A stretch of DNA of 64,000 nt, taken from contig CM073330.1 of NCBI GenBank assembly GCA_037043015.1, forward strand, positions 15,828,512 through 15,892,511. The letters are read 5' to 3'. A program made the translations under genes and the position numbers. This DNA comes from Bryum argenteum (taxonomy: Eukaryota; Streptophyta; Bryopsida; Bryales; Bryaceae). Positions 21,015 to 29,952 of the stretch are shown here, in pieces; the stretch's first letter is position 1; every line of letters starts with the position of its first letter. The notes beneath the pieces are model-generated. The model was not told the DNA's origin. It saw only the letters and a list, made by a program, of their open reading frames with translations, and made no database searches.

Positions 21015-21521
21015 AAATTGTAGTAGTGGCCCTACCACTTCCATCAGCAGTCTATTCTATTTAGCTGGTTAGGTCGTAAACCTCGACATCTCTTGCTCCT
21101 CCGATGGCATCTACCAGTTCTTTGACTCTCCTCACCAAACACCTCGCATGCGAACAATGGTAGGATCATGTACTTGCAGAAATGATGCATCATTGAATTA
21201 AGATATTTAAATCGAAACCCATTCGTATTGTAGTATGCACACACTTGGACCTGGCCAGCGCTTCACCGACAACCCTCGACAATCCTTCTTCAGAGTCGAC
21301 TGTGAGACATGCCATGCAGTTTCCTAGCCGCATCGATTAGAGTGAGAGAAAAGTAAAGGAAGACGTCCGTCATCATCAAATGGTGCGGCTGCTGTACATT
21401 CTAATCGAAAGCAATAATTGGAAAACTCGACTACGAAACAAAATTGAGCAATGTCAGAGTAAACTGACTTAGAAACATGCTCATTCGGCTGAGTAAGTGA
21501 GTAGAGACACTAGTACACTTT
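21015..21521. other. Spacer between the two foldback elements
   Basis: About 500 bp. A minus-strand frame of 66 codons (21244-21044) has no recognisable similarity. No other signal. Confidence 0.4.
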
Positions 21522-21742
21522 AAGGGGGGTTTGCAATGTTTTTTTCTCAAATGTTACTCAAGTTTAGCAACGTTTTGGAACTTGATTGAGCAACGTTCTC
21601 AAGAAAATTAGCAACGTTATCGGATCACCAAACAACGGTATTTATAATTTAGTTGGCAACGGTGTTTATTTTCTTGAGAACGTTGCTCAAGCAAGTTCCA
21701 AAACGTTGCTAGACTTTAGCAACATTTACACAAACAACGGGT
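21522..21742 (+). mobile_element. Foldback MITE-like element, copy 2, inverted
   Basis: Copy 2 is the reverse-complement counterpart of 20774-21014. It starts AAGGGGGGTTTGCAATGTT, and the body is nearly the reverse complement of copy 1 (TTTAGCAACGTTTTGGAACTTG.. and ..GTTATCGGATCAC..). The right end is degraded. The two copies in opposite orientation could pair over about 220 bp. Confidence 0.7.
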
Positions 21743-22407
21743 ATTTAACTAATTATGGACAATTTGACAGTCCAGAAATCAATCGGCTTCCGTCCAATAG
21801 AGCTCAGAGGCGCACGGAACAAAATAAGAAAGCCAGAAAATCTGAATGATAGAAAATATTAGTAATTTGCAGAATTTAAAATTGAATACAATGTCAGAGT
21901 AGGAAACAAATCCGTTTCAATAAAGGAATATTCTACATGAAGCTAGACCCACTACCTTGTGGTGTCGGCGCGCAGCCGACAACTCTAACTTCGCTTCAAT
22001 AAATATTACAAGACTCTATTGAATCTTCAGCAACATCAAGGTGTTGAAACAAAACATTAATTTAACATAGGTGAATCGCAGTGGTGTCGGCTCGCAGCTG
22101 ATAAGCAGCAACGCGTCTCCATCACCGGCTTCCTTCTTTCTGGCGCTCCAAGTTCAACAATCCAGGATATACTTCCTTGGACAATCTCGATTTGAAGACC
22201 GATTGCGACTACGACCATGAGTGCCAGTGCTGCACCGGCTCAACGCAGGTTGTGCAAATACAACTTGGAATAGTTGCAATGCCTTGCTGAAAGATCGAGC
22301 TTGCCAAGAGTTGATGGAGTTGCTGGAATTGGCGGTGTGCAGAAGCTTAGATAGAAGAAGGTTGTAGTGTCGGCTCGCAGCCGATAGGCATGCAGACAAG
22401 GTAAAAC
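21743..22407. other. Non-coding, with TGTCGGC palindromes
   Basis: No gene. It carries palindromes with arms TGTCGGCT / AGCCGACA around 3 bp: at about 21961-21980 (GTGTCGGCGCGCAGCCGACA), 22083-22101 (last arm drifted) and 22366-22385. These lie downstream, on the minus strand, of the FCP1-like fragments. Confidence 0.6.
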
Positions 22408-22692
22408 CTAGGAACACTGCAATCTGAGAGGAACACCGTACTTGAGGGAATGAGCAACTTCATAGTGAAGTTGACCGGGTCTATTAGAATGACTCATGCA
22501 ATCACTCACAGATTTGAACAGATATAAGGGGTAGATGAACGGAAGGATATCTGTAGCTACATTCGGAATTGTCGTACTTGAAGACGTCAAATCACCTCGA
22601 AAAGGATAAGGCATGTAGCACGCAGCATCCGGCGCCAACCGTAAACCGAGAGGAGAAACATCAACGAGGAGAAGTTGGTCGGGCCTGCACAC
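22408..22692 (-). pseudogene. FCP1/HAD-like phosphatase, C-terminal part
   Basis: The minus-strand frame contains QLLLVDVSPLGLRLAPDAACYMPYPFRGD and later ATDILPFIYPLYLFKSVSD. This follows the second half of FCP1/SCP (NLI-interacting factor) phosphatases: the strand ending in the VDDSP motif (here VDVSP), then N-P-x-N-A-I-..-P..F.GD, then a D..L..L.PfL...l pattern. HAD motif III/IV residues are partly lost. It is probably the exon following 22750-23160, with an intron in the roughly 60-bp gap or a frameshift. Confidence 0.6.
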
Positions 22693-22749
22693 CTCACGGG
22701 AACGGCGCTTGGAATAGAGTCTTCAGAAGCTTGTAACACCACGGAAAAT

Positions 22750-23160
22750 TCATAGGACGATCACAATATCTCTACCAAAAACAAATGATAGCCTGTCCAT
22801 AACGCCGGAAGGTAGAATGTAACATAGGAGAGCCCTCAAGTCACAGATCGGCATCATACACCAGAGACCAACATGGAAGCGCTCCAACAACATGGCAAAT
22901 AACTTCATTAGACCTGGCCGCTTGATAACATTACGGTGAGCATTCCAACGATCCGTCGGAATATTAGGGTTGATGTAGCATAGCAATCCAGATACGCATA
23001 GAATGATACATTTCTTGGAGGAAGAAGTATCAACAATGTCATAATCCAAACAGCAGTCACCCTGAACAATACAAGCTTGGTATAAGTCAGACCAAAGGAT
23101 AGAAAAGCCATACACAGCAATAGAATGATAAAGGCATGCATATCGGCCGGCAGCCGACAA
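22750..23160 (-). pseudogene. FCP1/HAD-like phosphatase, N-terminal part
   Basis: The minus-strand frame contains SSSKKCIILCVSGLLCYINPN...HRNVIKRPGLMKLFAMLLERFHVGLWC. This fits the start of an FCP1 homology domain: KKxLVLDLDGLL.., then ..xVxKRPGLxxFLxxLxxxFxVxxWT. The nucleophile motif DLDG is replaced by CVSG, so this copy should lack phosphatase activity. The motif order and spacing are right, so I trust the fold more than the function. It lies between foldback MITEs and element 2. TGTCGGC-type palindromes lie at 23142-23160 and 23189-23208, just inside and upstream of its start. Confidence 0.62.
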
Positions 23161-23210
23161 GAAGACGAAATCAATATAAACTTAACAGTGTCGGGTGGCA
23201 GCTGACAGGA
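23139..23210. repeat. Two further TGTCGGC-type palindromes
   Basis: TATCGGCCGGCAGCCGACA at about 23142-23160 and TGTCGGGTGGCAGCTGACA at 23190-23208. They are degenerate members of the palindrome family at 21961, 22083 and 22366, which makes five copies around the FCP1-like fragments. Confidence 0.6.
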
Positions 23211-23314
23211 GTTAGAGCACAAGACATCAAACTAGACAGTCCATGAGTAGAAATGTCAACGATACAATGACAAGAAGAAGTCAAGGAACCTTGTGCTAAA
23301 AGGAAAAGAGCAAC

Positions 23315-23319
23315 GTATG
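23315..23319 (+). repeat. Left target-site duplication GTATG of element 2
   Basis: GTATG directly precedes TGTCAAAC at 23320 and directly follows TTACGACA at 28204 (28205-28209). Confidence 0.75.
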
Positions 23320-23815
23320 TGTCAAACTCCTATTTCTTTGGTTTTCTGCATTTAGCCTAAAATTTTTGAATTTTAGTTAGCATTAGAAATAAAAGGGAAC
23401 CTTTTATTGTGTTTCCCTAGTTTAAGAAGGGTAGGGATGAGTTAATTTGGTTAGCCTTGGTTAAAATGATTTTGGAGGTTACCGGATGGGAAGGTCAACC
23501 CGGACCAGGTAACCCTGGTTAGCCGGTGTCCTGGCCGGGCGCGGGTTGGGGATAATGGGCGGCGGGCCTACCCGGGCCTGTCAGACCTAACCCTTTTCAA
23601 AGGGCGGCCCCCATTTCGCGCCACCTTCTTCTCTTCCCCCTCGCGCTGTCGTTGCTCCACGTTTTGTCGTGTTGCATCCGGAGTTGTTGTCTTCTAGCGA
23701 GCGCGGAGTGCGGTGTCGGTAGGCCAGGAGATCGCGCGCCAGGGGAGTGTACCCGCGTCGAGGGGAAGTGCGTGAGCTGCCAGCAGTTAGGTTGGAAGTG
23801 CGGAGAGCGGGAGCT

Positions 23816-26800
23816 ATGGCGCCCAAGGAGAATGCGGCTAAGGGCAAAGCTCGGAAGGAGAAGCCCTTGCCAGAAGTCATCCGGGAGAGGGGAGTGCACC
23901 CGGAGATCCCCGTCAAGGCAGAGTACCGCAGGCAGCTGAAAGAAGACCTAAAACGGATGGGCTGCTACGAGTTCTACAATCGGCCCTGGAACTTGCAGAG
24001 GCCCGCGTTGCTGAAGGAGGTCTAGACAGGAGAGCGCATCGCCAAATTCAAGGAGGACATGGTGCGGGGGCAGCCTGAAGTCTGGGAGAGGGGACTTTGG
24101 AGGATCACCTACAACCTTGTTGAATCCGAGGTGGGGTACATCACAGTGCGGGGAGACGAGGAAGTGCAGCGGAGCTTCTCCCAGCCTGCACATGAGCATG
24201 ACGGATTCAAGGTGGAGCATTGCCTCGATTCCAGGCTGAAGAGGGTGCTGCAGTTCCTCCTACCCATACTTACCCCGGACAGGCCTTCGAGCGTTGCAAA
24301 CAAACTCGCCAAGGCTATCCTGGAAGCATACGCGGGGAGGCAGGTAATTGGATGGCACATCATCCTGGAGGATGTCGTAATCCGGGCAGTGACCAGGATA
24401 AACAATGGCAAGGGTTGCCCATTGATGCCATTTCTCTTCCACCTCTACGACGCATACAACTGCCTGGATGACGATGAGGCTGCGCAGTACGCCAAGGCCC
24501 TGGGGAAGATGCGAGCCATGTTCCCAGGAGAGTTTTCCCCGGTGGAAGAAGCAGGACAAGCCGGGACGTCAAGGCAGGCTGAGCCAGCAGGATCAGGGGA
24601 TAGTAGCGAAGCTGCAGCAGAGGAAGGGGTAGCGGTAACTCCACCCCGGGCCCCCACCACAGCCCCACCAGGAGTACAACAAGAGACTCCAACAGGGGAG
24701 TACAACCCCTTCTCCCCCATCAGTCCAGTACAGGGGAGTGGCTCAGGAGAGGAGGAGTCGCCAGCCGTCAGCACCAGGGCAATGCGCCGCAGCACCAGGC
24801 AAAGGCGTAGGCAGACCTCTCAACCAGCATCCCGAGGTCCCATTCACCTGGATGACTCAGAGGACGAAGACCGTGTGCGGCGATCAATATCTCCAGGAGA
24901 AGGATCTCCTCACGATCCAGACCAGGAGAAGGAGTTAGAGGACCCGCTGGAAGGAGAGCCCCAGCCAAGGAAGAAGAGGAAGACCACCCCGGAGGTGCAT
25001 CCGGAGTTGTCAGCAAGCCTATGGATGGGATCCCCTTCGGCCAAGCTGAGGAAGCCTTCAAAGAGAAGGAAGGTGACCTTCGCATCGGACAGGGGAGTAG
25101 GAGAGACTCAGCCTCCAAAGAAGGTGGCACCCCTGGCCAAGGGGAAGGTGAAGAGGAGCATCCCGAAGAGGGGGTACGCGGGTCCAGGACAAGAGAGGGT
25201 GCCCAGGGAAGAGACCACTGAGGAGAGCAGCGGGCCCGAACCCGAGCCCATGAACATACCCCGGGAGTCTGCAGGACCCTCGTCTAACCCAGGAGAGTCC
25301 AGCACCCCTGCTCCAAGGAAGGAGACTGTCCCGGAGAGAAGGAGAGGAGCCATCTCCGGTGCACCCACTCCCCTGTTCAGGATAACAGAAGAGAGTCCCC
25401 TGAACCCTATCAAGGAGACCCTGCAGATGTGTATGGAGGAGCACAAGGTGATGTACCGATCGCTCAGAGAAGTAGGGGGAGTCCTGAAGACAAATGCAGT
25501 GGAGCGTTACCCCGAGCTGGTTAAGGCTATGCAGGAGCAGCGAGATGCACTCAACAAGGAGGTGAAGGAGCTGCGAGATCAGGCCATGGACTTCTCCATC
25601 AACATCCTGACCCAGGATAAGGAGATCGAGGCGTTGAAGAAGTATGTCTCGACTCAGAATGGGTGGGCGCGGGCTAACCTCTTCGCCTTGCAAAAGACCC
25701 TGCTAACGCCGGGGGAGGCTCAGGCCAAGGCGCGGTTGTTCGATGCACACCTGCAGGGTGATGGCGCGGATGCCGCTGTACGCATGGCTTCCTTCCTGAA
25801 GAAGCATACGGCGCGGATAGAAGGTGCCCTGGAGGAGATGCGGATCCTCCTCAAGGAGATGTATGAGCGGTTCCCAGGAGAGGCAGCAGCAGCCGAGGTC
25901 GCAGCAGCAGAAGCGGAGGCAACCTGGGGTGTTACAGTGCGAACAGAGGAAACGGGAGGACCAGGTGAGACTCCTTCGATGTCTGCCCCATTAGCCGCAG
26001 CTGATCCAGGGGAGCAAATGGTGAAAGAAGCCCAACCCGATGTTGGGATGGCATGGGAGGAGGAAGATGATCCAGGGGTAATGGATGAGGCCCAGCTAGT
26101 GCCCGGGGTAGTGACGGAGGTTCCCCCGGAAGTGCCAGGGGCAATGGATGTTGTCCCATCCGTTCTTGCAGAAGCGCAAGAAGTGCAGCCAGCAGAAGTG
26201 CCAGCCACTGAAGCTCAACCCTAATCCAGGGTAGAGGAAGAGGTTCTCCCTGCACCAGGAGAGGCAAGAGCGGATCCACCCGGGCAGGAAGTAGGAGAGG
26301 CACCCTCACCGATGGAAGAAGAGATAGCTTCTGTCCCACATACACTGGGGACAGAGGAGCGCGTCAAACCAGAGGAAGGTGTCCCCGTGGTAATCCCACC
26401 TGAGTCGGCAGGGAATGAGCAAGCCCCCCATGAAGAGGAAGCCGTTGCGAGTGCTTCATCCGAGTTGGGAGTAGAAGGGGAGGTGCCACTCACGGGGGAG
26501 GTGACCGATTGCTTACCTGGAGCAGAGGTAGAAGGGGAGGCTCCACTAGGAGGTAAGGTCATCAAGGAGATCCAGCCCGAGCCGGAGCTACCATCAGTCG
26601 AGGTACCGGTGGCTGATGAGCCAGGGCAGCAGGATGGTACCCCAGGAGAGGAGGTCGTCGCAGAAGGGGGAGTCACTCCAGGAGAATCGACGGGCCCATC
26701 CACTGAGGAGCCTGCCCCGGACACCACCGACCCGTCTCTAAGCGAAGCCGAGCCAAGGGTAATGATGATACCCGAGACCCCTGTAGTGGTTCCCGAGGAA

Positions 26801-27067
26801 GTTATCCTGGATGAGGTTGATGCCCTCTCCGGGAGGACGGAACCCTTGGATGTGGAACCCGAGGCAGTCCCATCTAGGGGAGGACCAGGACTCAAAGAAG
26901 GTACGGGTGGCAATCTGGAGGAGCGAGGAGAACCAGAGGTGACCAGCATCCTTGTCCGAGGGGACCAGGGGAGTGAAGACAGGGGAGCGGCCAAGCGGAC
27001 AGTACCTACCCTGGTTGGGTTTGAGGGACAATCTCTCATCAAGTTGACCAGGGCTAGATCTATTTAG
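23816..27067 (+). pseudogene. Gag-like protein of element 2
   Basis: ATG 23816 opens a frame of about 1,083 codons interrupted only by TAG at 24023 and TAA at 26222. Both are one C-to-T step from CAG/CAA. The conserved N-terminal domain has LKEDLKRMGCYEFYNRPW, then HDGFKVEHCLDSRLKRVLQFLLPILTPDRP, VIGWHIILEDVV and PLMPFLFHLYDAY. A long low-complexity region rich in Glu, Pro, Ser and Gly with several basic patches (RRSTRQRRR, QPRKKRKT, KRRKV) follows. Next comes a predicted coiled coil around 25480-25640 (..ELVKAMQEQRDALNKEVKELRDQ..), then Ala/Glu-rich and Pro/Glu/Val-rich tails. No zinc knuckle, protease or polymerase. Role unknown; structural Gag-like or DNA-binding is possible. Confidence 0.65.
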
Positions 27068-28204
27068 CTTTAGGTTAGGGGATAGGCATTTAGTAGTAGA
27101 AGGATAGAGGTGTGTTCACACCGTTTTGGACTTGTATTAGTTTTTGTGTGTCTGACTGATAGGCGGTGCAGGAGAGGCCACGTGGGCTTTATCCTGTCCG
27201 GGTATTCCGTGATCCACTTAAAGCGGATCTGGAGCATGGAACCCGGAGTAGCGTAGAGATACTTAGCCAAGGAATGTTCTCATTCTTTGGGTCTCTTTTG
27301 TATCATCATCATTTCGAAGTATCTAGGGTTGCGGCCGCCTTCTCAAGTCTAAACCGTTTTCCTTGAGGTTTTGTGTGTGTGATGGTGTAATTGAGTCCCT
27401 TGCATTGTTTGCTTGAAGATCTGGAGTGAAGGACAGGATTGGTGAGATCTGTACTAGTGTCCAGGGCAAGGAGTTTTGGCAGTTAGGCGTCACTACGAGT
27501 CAGTACTTTAGGTGAACAGGGGTTCCCTAATATTCCCCGGGGACAGTGGTCTAGCGCGGGGAAGTTGGTCACTGTTGCGGAGAGTGGGTCTTAGTCCTCC
27601 TACTATCCTGGATTTGTATCCAAAGTTGTCCCTTTCTACCTTCTATCCTGGTTTGGGAGTTAACGTGTGAGTAGCCATACCAACAGGGAAACATTGGCAC
27701 CCTTATAGTGACCTGTACCGGGATTAACAACCCTGGTATTGAAGGAGGCCGGGTCTAACCCTGGGCGAAGTTGAACCAAGAGAAAGACATTGTTGCTTGT
27801 GGGTTTGTGTGTTGGGTTGAGTAGTGAGAGATCCGAGGAGAGAGGAAGTCAAGTGCCCTAAATCCAGCACTTTAAACTAAGGGAGAACCCTCTGATGGAC
27901 AAACTGAGGTAAAACTAAACCAGCTGAGAGATATACTGGTGGACCAGGGTAGAGGGAGTCAAACTCCCCTGGAAGGAAACCAGGACAGGAGAAGCAGAAT
28001 TGCTAACCAGGAAATCAGCACCATCCTGGTCGAAGGAGAAGCAAGACAGGACATTGATAGAAGTACTGTCCTGGGGAGGTTATCCTAGTTACTTTGGAGC
28101 TCAGTGAATCCCCGCGGATCGATTAATCCGGATATCACCTCTGAAGGTGTTCTTAACACTTAAAAGAACACTAAAGGGGAATATCGCTAACACGAATTAC
28201 GACA
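27068..28204 (+). other. 3' non-coding region of element 2
   Basis: About 1.1 kb without open frames. It is rich in CCTGG/CCAGG words, with a phrase TCCTACTATCCTGG..TACCTTCTATCCTGG. Comparable 3' regions occur in elements 1 and 3, so it is part of the element, not a host spacer. Confidence 0.6.
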
Positions 28205-28918
28205 GTATGTCGGGCCATGTTTTTTCGATTGAGTGCTCAATATGTTTAAATGCGCATTAAGAATAAGTATAGTGTCTAGAATCCGACCTAAGTATGTGAT
28301 AGGCCGTATACTATAAGGCAAATAAGTTTAAACATTTATGCGTTAACCTTAGAATGTAATTTTGAATAAGAAGGACAGGTTCATGAACCCGTACTCCGCA
28401 TTCGAGCGGCGAGGACGTACTGTCAGAAGCCGGACAGGGTTTAAAGACGGCGGATGAAGGCCGGAGTGGGTGGAAGGACAATAATGACGCGAAGTGCCAA
28501 AAACGGCTCCGTACGAGGGCGGTCATGATGGCGGACGGACAGGTTATGATGGTCGGATTTAGTTTAACCTCCGTAAATCCTCGGAGGGATCCTTCCTATT
28601 ATTTGGAAGAGTGCGGAATGGTCACTCTCTACCGATTGATTAAGGTGATTGGAGTTTCACCGGTTTGCATTACTCCTTCTTTCTCTCTCCCCGGAGTTCT
28701 TTCCTTACAATTACTGCTACTATCCGGTTTACCTCCCAAACTGTAGGTCACACTAGCTGTTATCCGGTTCTCTCCCTCTCCCTAGTCCAATGGTACTTGT
28801 AATCCGGATTGCAGTGAACGGCGTCCCACCACTCAGTCCGCGAGATTTCGACTAACGATACCTGAGGTCTAACTGATGCCCGGGTTTGCACGCAACCCCT
28901 AATGATGACTTCCCTCAT

Positions 28919-29322
28919 GGCCTATTCACACCAGCCATCGAACATACGTTCAGTCACGCGTTGGCTTGTCGTATCCTGAACGCTCAACGCACCGCCTGGC
29001 CTCAACATATGTTGCCTGACCGCATCTTTTCAAGAGTCCAGCAGACGCGTTGCCGCAACTTCTCAACCCAACGCATGTTTTAGCCAATCACAAGCAAGCA
29101 CTCAAAGTCAATATTGGTAATTCTGAATTGTGTGCTGCCCTTGAAATTCATGGGCAGCCCAAAACGAGTGGCCTTTTAAAGAAATTTTTTTTTTTTGTTA
29201 ATTCCACGTGAGGCAACGGACGCGTTGCTTTGGCTTCACTGTGAACAATAATGCGGTGACCGCATGCATTGCCGCACAGCAGCCACCGGACGTATGTTGG
29301 CTGTGGCAGGTGTGAACGGGCC
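28919..29322. mobile_element. 404-bp MITE-like element
   Basis: The ends are inverted repeats: GGCCTATTCACACCAGCCA at the left and GGCCCGTTCACACCTGCCA read from the right. Inside are many CAACGC/GCGTTG words. The related repeat at 54240-54290 lacks this insert (..CCCTC/TACCGGATATCCC..), which gives the empty site. Only AT is clearly duplicated at the flanks. Superfamily uncertain. Confidence 0.6.
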
Positions 29323-29952
29323 ATCAACCGGATATCCCGTCCGGGAGGTTGGAAATCAGGTTGGTTTTACTCACCAACCTAACACCTCTGTCCAAACGGG
29401 TTGGTACGACAAATTCCTTGACCAACAAACACAACAGGGACGCTCGGACTCTCCCACTCGGACCTCTTACTGACCACGCTACTACTCTAGCAATCCCAAC
29501 CCGGGTACTAGAATCGAAGCCATCGAATCTACAAGGGACTCCTTGTAACCGCAACCAAATTCAAACCGCACTTACATACAAACAACCCAAGATCACACAC
29601 ACAAAGCAAGGATACGAGTTTTCGGATGCAAGCTAAACCTTTACTCACGGATGCAGAAATACAGAAAAGACGCGAAGCACTCCGCAGAGGCTCCGTTAAG
29701 TACTTGGGATCTCCGGATTTCCCGGAAAACCTTATCAGATCCGAAATTCCCGGAATCCGAGATTTCCGGGGTGAGTGGGCTAGGCTAGCATCTCCTATTT
29801 CTGCCTATGACTAAGTCTAACTAATTCTAACCCTATTTCTACCGGCTGGTCATTGGACGGCTCGAGGGTGATGACGGCGGTGTCGTACTCCTGGAGATGC
29901 CAACATCTGTAAATGGGAGATGATTTGTCCTCCGGGTATTGCTCCGCTGAAG

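Larger units (their letters stand above)
23320..28204 (+). mobile_element. TGTC...GACA gag-like element (element 2)
   Basis: A 4,885-bp element starting TGTCAAAC and ending ACGACA, flanked by the 5-bp direct repeat GTATG. The layout matches element 1: leader of about 500 bp, one long acidic gag-like frame, and about 1.1 kb of non-coding 3' sequence. No reverse transcriptase, integrase or transposase, and no long direct repeats at the ends. It inserted only two bases inside the left terminus (TGTCGGG) of the element remnant that starts at 28208. Empty target: ..AACGTATGTCGGGCC... Confidence 0.72.

Noticed and set aside
26221-27042. A 273-codon minus-strand frame over the element-2 gag tail
   Set aside because: Ser/Thr/Gly/Pro low complexity, the antisense of a Glu/Pro/Val-rich tail that is in frame with the upstream gag domain.
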